Positions 1-8,061 of a stretch of DNA of 11,158 bases are shown piece after piece. Position 1 is the stretch's first letter. Each line of letters starts with the position of its first letter. The DNA comes from Thermoplasmata archaeon (GTDB lineage: Archaea > Thermoplasmatota > Thermoplasmata > Lutacidiplasmatales > UBA184), in contig JASHXM010000218.1 of NCBI GenBank assembly GCA_030043545.1, positions 1-11,158 on the forward strand. The letters run 5' to 3'. A model generated the notes under the pieces. It worked only from the letters and a program-made list of their open reading frames with translations, had not been told where the DNA came from and searched no databases. The translations under genes were made by a program, and so were the position numbers.

Positions 1-2238
1 CGGGCCGGACCCGTCGTCGAACGTCCACGTGTACGTGAACGGCGCGGTTCCCCCCGTTGTCGTCACGGCAAAACTGACGTTCGTGCCCGGGGCAGGAGAA
101 CTATCGCTCGTCGTCGCGGTCGCCCCGAGGGCCGGGTTCACGTCGAGGCTGAGGGCCGGCGCATCGGTTGTGTAACCGAGCGAGTCCGTGAGGGAGAGGT
201 TCACCTGCATCGTACCCGAACGAGCGTAGACATGGGTCTCGTTTTCAGTCGAGCCGATCTTCCCGTCCCCGAACTCCCATCGGAAGGTTGGGGAGCCCGA
301 TCCCCCGGTCCAGGTGCTGGAGAAATTGACCGGCACCCCCACGTCGGTCGCGGAGACGTTCTCCGTCGAGCTCGCGAGCAATTCGGGATTCACCTCGACG
401 TCCAGCGTGTGATAGCTCCAACCCCCGCCGGTGTCCGTGGTGTTGAGGCGCACCTCAAAGGGGCCCGAGCCGGTGTAGACGTGGCTGACATCGGCCCCGC
501 TACCACTCGTGCCATCCCCGAAGTCCCAGGCGGTGGAGTCCGAGCCGGTGCCCCCCGAGGCCACCGTGGTGAAGTCGACCGTGGAGGTGCCACTCACCAG
601 GTCGCTCGACATGGGAGTGGCGGATACGGTCGTCGTCACGTTACTCACGACGGTGAGGTCGACGAGCGTCGAGTAGCCTTCGACCCCCAGGAAGTCTTTG
701 TCGACAGCAGCGGCCACCCAGTGACCGGTCCCCCCGTAGATGAAGTGGGTCGTGAACGAGGAGTTCGCCCAGAAGTCCGGAACGGCGAGGTGGGTCGACG
801 TGAAATTACCGAAGAGATTGCCGATGCCAAACTCAACCCGGGGACCAGAGCCGGTGCCCCTCACGAACGTCCCCGACATGATCTCGTACGCGCCGACGTC
901 GACCGGATTGTACCGGACCTCCGTGAGCAGCACCCGCGGGGGGATCTCGAGGACCCAGGCGTCTCCCCCGCAACTCCCCTGGCACCGCCCCCCGATGAGG
1001 GTGGGAGCCACATACGAGCTGTTCGAAGCGATCAGTGCCCCGGTCTCGGACGGAGCCGCAGAGAGGTGGGCGTTGAGTTCGGTCAGCGGGAACCATCGCC
1101 CCCGCTCGTAGCCCAACGTCTGATTGGAGTAGGTACCCGCGCCTGTCTCCCCCCCGACCAGGATCGTCTGGTTGATCTGACCGTCCCAGGTCAATCCGCT
1201 GAAGTACGTAGCGGCCGGATAGTAGCACTCGTCGAGATCGGCACAGTTGCTCGCGCTCACCCGGTAACTGATGTTCGACCAGTCGCCCGATGCGTCGTAG
1301 ATCCACGTTTCGTTCGTGACGACCTGACGGCTGACGGAATTCGGCCAAGAACCCCCGTACAACAATAGGTCCCGAGTCGTCTGATCGTAGGTCATCGACG
1401 CGCCCCAAATCACCGAGGGAAGGATGTTCCCCAGCTCCCAAGACTCATCGGAACCCGGGAGCAGGTGGGTGACCTGCGTGTCGCTTCCGTTGTAGCAGGT
1501 GCTAAAGACGCAGCCACCGGCGTACACCAAAGAATTCAGCGCCGGGTCCCACGCCATCGAACCGAAATGCTCGAACGGCACGTCGGTGACACCCACGACG
1601 GCCGTGAAGTTGAACCAGCCATACTGACCCTCGGGAGTCGCCTGCTCGAACATCCAGGTCTGAAGGTTCGGGCCGTCGGGGCCGGTGCCTCCGACCATCA
1701 TCAGGCCACCCCAGTCGGGGTCCCAGGCGAGGGACTGGCCATACAAGGTTGGGAAGTTGTCGTCGTAGACGAGGCCGGACGTCGCGTTGTACCAACCGTT
1801 CCCCCCATACAGCCAGGTCGCGTCGGTGGGACAGTCGATCCCGCAGATGCTCCCCACCATGACGTAGTCACCGAGCGAAGGATCGTACGCGACGGCGGCC
1901 CCTTGCGCGGCATTCGGGGTGAGATTGGAGTCGAAGGTGGAGGTCTGATTGGTCCAGTTCAGGGTTGGGTAGGGTGAAGACGCGGTTCGAACGTCGGGCG
2001 GTGAGCGGATCGACGGGGGGCTCTGATCGAACCATGAGGGTCGCGTGGGGCTCGGACCGGCATGAACGCCGGTCGCTCCGGAGGAGCTTGGACCAGGTGA
2101 GGCCGCTCGACTCAGCGTCGCGGAGCTCGGGGCGGCGTCGACCCGGCTGGCTCCAGCAGTAGGGAGCGCCGCCGACGCCAGGAGACCCGCCACAATCGCG
2201 ACACTCAGGGCAACGAGCGGTGTGAGACGGCGCCGCAT
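1..2238 (-). CDS. Secreted kelch-repeat / PKD-domain surface protein (3' end outside window)
   Basis: Open from ATG at 2238 to the left edge with no stop: 746 residues seen, C-terminus missing. Residues 1-30 form a signal peptide (MRRRL then a hydrophobic stretch ending near PTAGA). A Ser/Pro-rich linker leads to about six kelch-like blades at 115-434, recognised by recurring [AS][VM]xYDxxxxxxxxxGG and aromatic W/Y positions (for example AVAYDPSLGDYVMVG). Residues 435-530 are an unassigned beta-rich stretch. Two complete PKD domains follow at about 530-617 and 617-700 (WDFGDGTSG and WEFGDGKIG cores, HVY motifs), and a third begins near 701 and is cut by the window (YTWTFDDGSG). Kelch and PKD domains outside the cell usually serve binding or adhesion; no catalytic residues are seen. 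Four blades carry close cysteine pairs (132/136, 243/248, 332/338, 419/423), probably disulfides. It diverges from the 2418 gene. Sure of coding and export; the ligand is unknown. Confidence 0.9.
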   Translation of the reverse strand, partial: MRRRLTPLVALSVAIVAGLLASAALPTAGASRVDAAPSSATLSRAASPGPSSSGATGVHAGPSPTRPSWFDQSPPSIRSPPDVRTASSPYPTLNWTNQTSTFDSNLTPNAAQGAAVAYDPSLGDYVMVGSICGIDCPTDATWLYGGNGWYNATSGLVYDDNFPTLYGQSLAWDPDWGGLMMVGGTGPDGPNLQTWMFEQATPEGQYGWFNFTAVVGVTDVPFEHFGSMAWDPALNSLVYAGGCVFSTCYNGSDTQVTHLLPGSDESWELGNILPSVIWGASMTYDQTTRDLLLYGGSWPNSVSRQVVTNETWIYDASGDWSNISYRVSASNCADLDECYYPAATYFSGLTWDGQINQTILVGGETGAGTYSNQTLGYERGRWFPLTELNAHLSAAPSETGALIASNSSYVAPTLIGGRCQGSCGGDAWVLEIPPRVLLTEVRYNPVDVGAYEIMSGTFVRGTGSGPRVEFGIGNLFGNFTSTHLAVPDFWANSSFTTHFIYGGTGHWVAAAVDKDFLGVEGYSTLVDLTVVSNVTTTVSATPMSSDLVSGTSTVDFTTVASGGTGSDSTAWDFGDGTSGSGADVSHVYTGSGPFEVRLNTTDTGGGWSYHTLDVEVNPELLASSTENVSATDVGVPVNFSSTWTGGSGSPTFRWEFGDGKIGSTENETHVYARSGTMQVNLSLTDSLGYTTDAPALSLDVNPALGATATTSDSSPAPGTNVSFAVTTTGGTAPFTYTWTFDDGSGP

Positions 2239-2258
2239 CCGCGCTGCGACTTGGGCTT

Positions 2259-2266
2259 GGTTAATG
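2259..2266 (-). promoter_or_regulatory. TATA-like element for the kelch/PKD gene (leaderless)
   Basis: Read on the minus strand, CATTAACC has its TTAA 23-26 nt upstream of the ATG at 2238, the archaeal TATA distance if transcription starts at or near the ATG. No Shine-Dalgarno motif is visible before this ATG, which agrees with a leaderless message. The match to a consensus TATA box is weak. Confidence 0.4.
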
Positions 2267-2268
2267 AG

Positions 2269-2304
2269 GGTTGCACGTGGGGGGGCCCGCGAGCGGGTGC
2301 AACC
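2269..2304. repeat. Inverted repeat in the divergent intergenic region, candidate operator
   Basis: Perfect 8-bp arms GGTTGCAC (2269-2276) and GTGCAACC (2297-2304) are separated by 20 bp of G/C-rich sequence, putting arm centres 28 bp apart. The dyad sits directly upstream of the TATA-like element of the minus-strand gene, where a regulator could influence it and possibly the plus-strand gene too. The sequence shows the symmetry; regulator binding is inference. Confidence 0.4.
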
Positions 2305-2356
2305 GCGGTCCCTCGGCCCGGAATCGGCGGCCGCGCATCCCTTCGGTATTCGATAG

Positions 2357-2364
2357 TCTTAAGG
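2357..2364 (+). promoter_or_regulatory. Possible TATA-like element for the large propeller/peptidase gene
   Basis: TCTTAAGG, within a short AT-richer patch at about 2346-2364, is the best TATA-like candidate in this GC-rich intergenic region. A start 25 nt downstream would leave an untranslated leader of about 30 nt with a purine-rich stretch (AAGGGGGACGGGG) just before the TTG at 2418. Weak consensus match. Confidence 0.3.
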
Positions 2365-2417
2365 CAGGACCGCAAGGTCCCCGGCTCTCTGTCGCGGCCG
2401 ACACAAGGGGGACGGGG

Positions 2418-5400
2418 TTGTCGTCGCGTCCGAACGGGGTCCTCCTCCGACTCGCGGTAGCCACCACTCTAGTCGCCGCCCTCTCCTTCTCCAGCTTCGC
2501 GGCCGTACTCGCGTCCAGCGCTCCGACACCCCTTCCCTCGGAGGGTTCGGCCACGGGCTACACCTCCGCGCCCTGCTGCGACCGTGATCGGTCGTCGATC
2601 TCACCCACGTCGGGAAGCACCGGCCCGAACAGTCCGTGGGTGGTCGTCGCCACTCCGACGGTGGGCGGTGACCCCGTCGCGGTCGTAGCCGACTCGGGCG
2701 CGAACGACGTGTTTGTGGCGAACGAAGCGTCCGACACCGTCACGGTCCTCTCGGGCGCCACCGGAGCGTTCGTCGCCACGATTCCCGTGGGAGAGGACCC
2801 CGACGCCCTCGCCTACGACTCGATCGTGAACGAGGTGTTCGTGGCCAACTACGGATCGGGGAATGTCTCGGTCCTGTCCGATAGCTCGGACACCGTGATC
2901 GCCACGGTGTCCGTCGGCTCGAACCCCGACGGCATCGCGTACGATGTCGCCGAGGATGAGATGTTCGTGGCGAACTTTGGAACGTCCAACGTCAGCGTCA
3001 TCTGCGACGCCTCGACGGCGCGGAGTCCCTGCTACACCGGAACCGGTACTCCGCCGGACGTGATCGCCACGGTCCCGCTCGGCAGCGGCGCGTTCCCTCG
3101 CGCGATCACCTACGACACCTGGCTCGGCGAGGCCTGGGTCGCCGTAGCGTCGGATGCGCTCCTGGTGATCCCGGAATCCTCGGACACGGTGACGGCGACC
3201 GTTGGGCTCGGCGCGGCGGCCAGCTCCGTGGCGTTCGACCCCATCTATCGCGACGTCTACGCGGCGAGCCCGACGTCGAACTCGGTGAGCGTCGTGGCGG
3301 ATGCGAGCAACTCCGTCGTCACGACCCTCCCGATGGGCACGCAACCCAGCGGGATCGCGTACGATCCCACGCTCGGCCTCATGCTTGTCGCCGGCTTTGG
3401 GACATCGACCGCGTCGGTCGTCTACGACACGACCGAGGGCATCGTCGGGACCGTACCCGTCGGCGACGGTCCTCTCGGGGTCGCGTACGACCGCACCTCC
3501 GAGTGCTACTTCGTCGCGAACTCGGGATCGAACACGGTCAGCGTGATCTCGGCGACGCGGGATCGGTCCGTGGGTTCGACCCCCCTGCCCACGTTCCCGG
3601 TGGGCGCGGCGTTCGATCCCGGGCTCGACGAGGTGTTCGCCACGAACGACGGACCCGGCACCGACAACGTGACCGTGCTATCGGGATCCACGAGTGCGAC
3701 GGTCGGGTCGATCGCCGTAGGTTCCTCGCCCCGGGGCTTGGCGTACGACGCCGGTCACGACGAGCTCTACGTCGCGAACTCGGCCAGCGGCAATGTCACG
3801 GTCCTCTCGCTCGGCGGGTCGGGGCCCGCGAGGTCCGTGCGGGTGGGCGACCTCCCGACCGGTGTCGCGTACGACTCGGCTCGGGGCGAGGTGTTCGTTA
3901 CGAATACCTACACCGCGAACGTCTCGGTCATCAACGACACCTCCCGGCGGGTCGTCGCCTCCATCGACGTCGGGTTGAACCCGATGGGGATCGTCTACGA
4001 CCGGTCGTTGGGCGAGCTGTTCGTCGCCAACTTCGAGTCCGACAACGTGAGCGTCATCTCGGACGCTTCGAACTCGGTGCTCACCTCGGTTCCCGTAGGG
4101 TCGAATCCCGACGGGATCGCCCTCGACCCCACGTCCGGGGACGTCTACGTGGCCAACACCGGCCAGGACAACGTGACCGTGATCTCCGCGGCCAACGACG
4201 AGGTCGTCACCTCGATCCCCGTGGGGAGCTACCCGACCGCGTTGGCCCTGGATCCGGCCACCGGGGAGATGCTCGTCTCGAATCAGAACTCCGACAACGT
4301 GAGCGCGATCTGGGATGTGGTCGGGAAGGACATCGGCTCGACCCCGGTCGGGACCGATCCCCTGGGAATCGTCTACGACTCCGTCGACGCGCGCACCTAC
4401 GTCCTCGACGAGGGGTCGGGCAATGCGACCGTCCTCGAGGCGCCCGTGCCCACCTTCTCGGTCACATTCGAGGAAGTCGGACTCGGGCCGTCCACCACTT
4501 GGTACGTGAACGGGTCCGCGGCCGGGTCCCACTCCACCGCGCTGAGCACCCTCGGCTTCGCGGTGATCGCCGGGACCGACGAGTTCTCGGTCGGCGGCGT
4601 CCCCGGCGAGAGCGCGAACGCGACCCCCGCCACGGTAACGGTGTCGGACTCGGCGGTGACGGTGTACGAGTCGTTCACGGTCACCGACTTCCCGGTGACA
4701 TTCACCGAGAGCGGTCTGCCGTCCGGGCTCATTTGGTGGGTCTACGTGGATAATGTCCCTCCGGTCGCCTCCGACGAGCCCTCGCTCTCGATGGAGCTCG
4801 GGAACGGCTCGTACACCTACACGGCGGTGACGGCGACCACGGGGTTCGCCGCCATCACGGGGTCGGTGTCGGTCCGTGGCTCGGGTCCGACGGTCGGGTT
4901 AGCATTCTCGGCGCACACGTCGACGTACCTGGTCACGTTCACGGAGTCCGGCCTCCCACCCGGATCGACATGGTGGGCGAACCTGACGGGGGGGATCTCG
5001 CTCAGGTCGACGAGTTCGACCATTTCGGTGAGTCTGCCGAATGGCACGTTCTCGCTTCGAGCGGCGTCCTTCGACCGGTCGTTCACGGTCTCGGGGCCTA
5101 CCTCGGCGGAGTTCTCGGTGTCGGGCGCGGCCGTAGACGAAGCCGTCCTGTTCGCCTCGCGTCAGTATCCCGTTTCGTTCTTCGAGACCGGCCTGCCCAC
5201 CGGGACCTCCTGGAAGGTTCAGGCGGACGGGGTACTCGGCAACTCCACTACCGCGAACATCGTGTTCGACGAGCCCGACGGAACGGTCTCGTACTCGGTC
5301 GAGCCCGTCGCGGGCTACTCCCCGAGTCCGTCCTCCGGCGGGGTTGCGGTCGCGGGCGCTCCCTCGTCCCAGGCGATCACCTTCACGGCGGTCGCGGCCT

Positions 5401-7310
5401 TGCAACTGTCGATCACGATCAGCCCGAACACCTCGGCGGCACCCGAGCCGGGCCCGCTGCTGGTCTCGTTCGACGCGTCGGCGACCGGAGGGACCGGTCC
5501 GTACAGCTACGCGTGGTCGCTGGGCGATGGGGCGAGTGCCGCCACGGCATCGACCTCCCACACGTACGACGCCGCCGGCACGTACCTCGCTCAGCTCACG
5601 GTGACGGACTCCGTGGGGGACACGAAGGTCGTGGCGATCCCCGTGCGCGTCGGCACCGCCGCGGAGATGACGACGTGGATTCCCGCGCTCGACGCCTACA
5701 ACTTTGGGAACCCGGGCAGCCTATGGGCGGCCGGCGGGAACTGCTACGGCCTGTCGTCCACCGCGGTCCTCTACTTCGAGCACGATGCGCTCGAAAATGC
5801 GTCCGCCCCCGACATTCCGGACGATGCCGCGACCTATCCGGATCCCCTGCCGTACATCTCCGAAGCCCAGGCTCAGGTCGCGCAGGGCGGCTTTACGGGC
5901 AATCCGTGGGTGCGCTTCGACAACGTCTCCCTCGCGATCTACCTCCACCAGATCTCCGGGCTCAACTCCGTGCGCCCGTCGACCTGGGTCAACTCGGTGT
6001 CGGCGGCCGACGTGCTGTCGGCCCTCGCCCGAACCGGCACCCCCGTCGTGATCGCGCTGGGGCCGAACGATCTCCACGGCGTGGTCGTCTACGGAGCCCA
6101 AACCTACTCGAACGGCTCGGACGAGTTCCTCATCTCCGACCCGAACACCGCCGACGCCGCCCTGACGACCCACGCGTGGTTCGTGCCCCCGGACTCGTTC
6201 CGCTACGAGTACGGCGACTCCTGGTCGCGGTTCTCTCCGATCTCCATCGGATCGTTCGCCGCGACCTCCTCCGTGCCCGTCTCGTCGTTCTACTGGGCGG
6301 CGCATGGCCTGGCCGCCGGCTGGCAACTCGTGGAAGCCGACCGCGCGGTGACCGTGTCGTCCAACGGAGTCGACCGGTTCGCCGACGCGGATGCGGGAAA
6401 TTCGCAGACGTTCGTGCAGGGGATCCGCGACTCGTCCGGGATCGAGGAGCCGACGGCCACCGGCATCTCCTGGCAGGCGTACGTCGTGCCGCCGGGGGAT
6501 CCCCCCGTATCGGTCGACCCCGCCGACACGTCCGACGTGCGGCTGTACTACGGACTCAATGTATCCGGAGTCCCGTCGCTCCGGGGATTCGGTCTCCAGG
6601 TCGAGGAACTGGGGGTCGGCTCCGTGCTCATCAACCGGACCAGTGCAGGGGTCACCCTCACCACCGGGAGCTCGGGCGTCGTGCTGAACGTGACGATCCT
6701 TCAGGCCAACGACTCGGGCTGGCAGGAACTCCAGGCCAGCGGGCTCAACGTCGGAGCGCACCGGACCGCCGTCCTCTCGGTCGACAACTGGTCCCAGCTC
6801 AACGCCACCTCCGTCGCCGTCGGGGCCCTGTCCATCGGTCCGTCGAGCGGTACGGGCCCGAACCAGACGTACGTCCTCTCCAATGGACAGCAGACGCTCG
6901 GCGCGCCGGTCCCCTTCGCCGTGACGTTCGCCGAGTCGGGGCTGGCGACGGGCACCGAGTGGTCGGTGGAGCTGAACGGCACCGTCCGGTCGGGCTCCGG
7001 CACGACGATCGTCTTCTCGGATCCCGGAGGCGAATACTCGTACGCGATCGAGGGGGTCGCCGGGTACTCGACCGTCGCCCCCGCCGGATCGGTGACCGTC
7101 AGCGGGGCACCGGTCGAGCGGACGGTCGTGTTCACCCCCAACCCCGCGACCGCGCCCCCCACCGTTCCGCGCCTCTGGATCGAAGTGGGGGGCGTGGCCG
7201 GTGGGGCGGCAGTCCTCGCGGCGGTCGTGTGGGTTCGACGTCGGAGCCGCCGCCGCAACGCCACGGGCCCCCCAGCCGACCCCGCGGGGGGATCGGCTCC
7301 GCGAGGTTGA
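2418..7310 (+). CDS. Surface-anchored double YVTN beta-propeller / ESGLP / PKD / C39-like cysteine peptidase protein
   Basis: 1630 residues from TTG at 2418, chosen because it places a signal peptide (8-32, cleavage near VLA/SS) at the N-terminus; the frame is open upstream to 2271 but that stretch looks non-coding. Order: 14 YVTN-like blades of about 42 residues (79-676), fitting two seven-bladed propellers; four ESGLP modules starting near 680, 758, 837 and 917; PKD domain (995-1079, WSLGDG and HTYDAAGTY); a peptidase-like domain (about 1080-1275) with Cys1109 in GGNCYGLSSTAVLYF, His1220 in DLHGVVVYG and Asp1241 in ISDPN, the C39/papain order; an unassigned beta-rich region (1275-1495); a fifth ESGLP module from 1500; a transmembrane helix (about 1586-1607); and a basic tail RRRSRRR. 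Propeller and ESGLP repeats are typical of archaeal surface proteins. Likely an adhesin or scaffold displaying a peptidase outside the cell. The usual oxyanion Gln before the Cys is absent, so activity is not assured. Confidence 0.9.
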   Translation: MSSRPNGVLLRLAVATTLVAALSFSSFAAVLASSAPTPLPSEGSATGYTSAPCCDRDRSSISPTSGSTGPNSPWVVVATPTVGGDPVAVVADSGANDVFVANEASDTVTVLSGATGAFVATIPVGEDPDALAYDSIVNEVFVANYGSGNVSVLSDSSDTVIATVSVGSNPDGIAYDVAEDEMFVANFGTSNVSVICDASTARSPCYTGTGTPPDVIATVPLGSGAFPRAITYDTWLGEAWVAVASDALLVIPESSDTVTATVGLGAAASSVAFDPIYRDVYAASPTSNSVSVVADASNSVVTTLPMGTQPSGIAYDPTLGLMLVAGFGTSTASVVYDTTEGIVGTVPVGDGPLGVAYDRTSECYFVANSGSNTVSVISATRDRSVGSTPLPTFPVGAAFDPGLDEVFATNDGPGTDNVTVLSGSTSATVGSIAVGSSPRGLAYDAGHDELYVANSASGNVTVLSLGGSGPARSVRVGDLPTGVAYDSARGEVFVTNTYTANVSVINDTSRRVVASIDVGLNPMGIVYDRSLGELFVANFESDNVSVISDASNSVLTSVPVGSNPDGIALDPTSGDVYVANTGQDNVTVISAANDEVVTSIPVGSYPTALALDPATGEMLVSNQNSDNVSAIWDVVGKDIGSTPVGTDPLGIVYDSVDARTYVLDEGSGNATVLEAPVPTFSVTFEEVGLGPSTTWYVNGSAAGSHSTALSTLGFAVIAGTDEFSVGGVPGESANATPATVTVSDSAVTVYESFTVTDFPVTFTESGLPSGLIWWVYVDNVPPVASDEPSLSMELGNGSYTYTAVTATTGFAAITGSVSVRGSGPTVGLAFSAHTSTYLVTFTESGLPPGSTWWANLTGGISLRSTSSTISVSLPNGTFSLRAASFDRSFTVSGPTSAEFSVSGAAVDEAVLFASRQYPVSFFETGLPTGTSWKVQADGVLGNSTTANIVFDEPDGTVSYSVEPVAGYSPSPSSGGVAVAGAPSSQAITFTAVAALQLSITISPNTSAAPEPGPLLVSFDASATGGTGPYSYAWSLGDGASAATASTSHTYDAAGTYLAQLTVTDSVGDTKVVAIPVRVGTAAEMTTWIPALDAYNFGNPGSLWAAGGNCYGLSSTAVLYFEHDALENASAPDIPDDAATYPDPLPYISEAQAQVAQGGFTGNPWVRFDNVSLAIYLHQISGLNSVRPSTWVNSVSAADVLSALARTGTPVVIALGPNDLHGVVVYGAQTYSNGSDEFLISDPNTADAALTTHAWFVPPDSFRYEYGDSWSRFSPISIGSFAATSSVPVSSFYWAAHGLAAGWQLVEADRAVTVSSNGVDRFADADAGNSQTFVQGIRDSSGIEEPTATGISWQAYVVPPGDPPVSVDPADTSDVRLYYGLNVSGVPSLRGFGLQVEELGVGSVLINRTSAGVTLTTGSSGVVLNVTILQANDSGWQELQASGLNVGAHRTAVLSVDNWSQLNATSVAVGALSIGPSSGTGPNQTYVLSNGQQTLGAPVPFAVTFAESGLATGTEWSVELNGTVRSGSGTTIVFSDPGGEYSYAIEGVAGYSTVAPAGSVTVSGAPVERTVVFTPNPATAPPTVPRLWIEVGGVAGGAAVLAAVVWVRRRSRRRNATGPPADPAGGSAPRG
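2652..4446 (+). repeat. Fourteen tandem YVTN-type propeller repeats within the 2418 gene
   Basis: Units follow the pattern xVPVGxxPxGIAYDxxxxxxxVxNxxxxNVSVxxxxxxxVxx, mostly 42 codons (126 nt) long. Blade 3 has an insertion with a Cys pair (residues 196 and 205) and blade 4 is degenerate (WVAVASDALLVIP). Blades 8-14 are very regular. At the DNA level the units differ widely, so this is old protein-repeat expansion and not a recent tandem duplication. Confidence 0.9.
4455..5400 (+). repeat. Four tandem ESGLP surface modules within the 2418 gene
   Basis: Modules of about 80 residues each open with a [FY]xVTF-type strand and E-x-GLP-x-G core: FSVTFEEVGLG (residue 680), FPVTFTESGLPSG (758), YLVTFTESGLPPG (837) and YPVSFFETGLPTG (917). 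Each then has a W-rich strand and a YxxxxxxGY/F-like turn. A fifth copy, FAVTFAESGLATG, begins at residue 1500 (nt 6915) before the membrane anchor. They are probably beta-sandwich spacers lifting the propellers off the membrane; that role is inferred. Confidence 0.8.
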
Positions 7311-7434
7311 CCGGTCGCGCCGTGGGAGATCTCGGGACTGGCCGGGGCCCCCACCCACGAGGAAGCTATGCCCGCGCAGATCTACCCGGTTTCCGGGGGC
7401 GGGGTCGTCGGATGACCCTGCGGGCAGGCTAGCG

Positions 7435-8061
7435 ATGGCGAGGAAGGTCCGGATCACGATGTACATGACGTTGGACGGCTTCGCGGCGCTCGCCGCCGGA
7501 CCGGACGACCCCGAGGCCGAGCGAGAGTTCTGGGAGGCGATGTGGAACGGACCAATGGACAGCGTCGACACCCTGCTGCTCGGAAGACGGACCTACGAGG
7601 GCTGGGCGGCGTTCTGGCCCGGCCTGGTCGACTCCGAGAACGAGCATTGGCGGGCGTTTGCGCGGTTCTCGAACCGCGCCGAGAAGGTCGTGTTCTCTCA
7701 GACGCTTCGGACGACGACGTGGGCGAACTCCCGGATCGTCCGGAGCCCCGTCGCCGACGAGATCCTCCGCCTACGGACGCTGCCCGGCAAGGACATCATC
7801 GTGGCCGGCGGCGTGCAGCTGGTTCAGTCGGTGCTCGGCCAGGAGCTGGCCGACGAGCTCTGCCTGACGGTCTCCCCGAGCACGATCGGGAAGGGGCTCC
7901 CGCTCTTCCCCATGGAGCCGACCTTGGATCACCACGACGATGTCGTTCCCGAGGGGGCGCCGGGCCGTCACGACTTCCGTCTGTTGGAGTCGCGCGCGTT
8001 CCGTTCCGGGGCGCTGTACTTGCGGTACGCGACGGTCGCCCGGGCGAAGCCGGGGCCGTAG
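7435..8061 (+). CDS. Dihydrofolate reductase family protein (RibD C-terminal-like)
   Basis: 208 residues from ATG at 7435; the frame is open further upstream, but MARKVRITMYMTLDGF is the standard family N-terminus. Family marks are the first strand with MTLDGF (11-16), LLLGRRTYEGWAAFWP (47-62, nucleotide-binding G-R-x-T-Y), KVVFSQTL (84-91), DIIVAGGVQLVQSVLG (120-135) and the C-terminal VSPSTIGKGLPLF (146-158) and SGALYLRY (191-198). This matches the YyaP/YwjB-like branch of the RibD_C superfamily, probable cytosolic NAD(P)H-dependent reductases whose substrates are mostly unknown. Length is normal for the family. It lies 124 bp after the surface-protein gene on the same strand with no clear TATA box before it, so co-transcription is possible but functionally the two look unrelated. 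It faces the minus-strand gene ending at 8221. Confidence 0.9.
   Translation: MARKVRITMYMTLDGFAALAAGPDDPEAEREFWEAMWNGPMDSVDTLLLGRRTYEGWAAFWPGLVDSENEHWRAFARFSNRAEKVVFSQTLRTTTWANSRIVRSPVADEILRLRTLPGKDIIVAGGVQLVQSVLGQELADELCLTVSPSTIGKGLPLFPMEPTLDHHDDVVPEGAPGRHDFRLLESRAFRSGALYLRYATVARAKPGP

Noticed and set aside
232..1368. Plus-strand open frame of 378 codons opposite the kelch/PKD gene
   Set aside because: It gives Arg/Pro/Gly-rich protein with no recognisable domain, while the opposite strand gives signal peptide, kelch and PKD domains in one unbroken frame.
2652..4446. Regular 126-nt periodicity as a possible DNA repeat array or CRISPR
   Set aside because: The period comes from the 42-residue propeller repeats; nucleotide units diverge and there are no constant repeats with unique spacers.
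4970..7432. Plus-strand open frame of 820 codons overlapping the large surface gene in another frame
   Set aside because: Arg/Gly-rich translation typical of an off-frame in GC-rich DNA; the true frame carries ESGLP, PKD and peptidase motifs throughout.
5721..7571. Minus-strand open frame of 616 codons
   Set aside because: Antisense shadow of the peptidase region; low-complexity Arg/Gly/Asp composition and it also runs across the reductase start.
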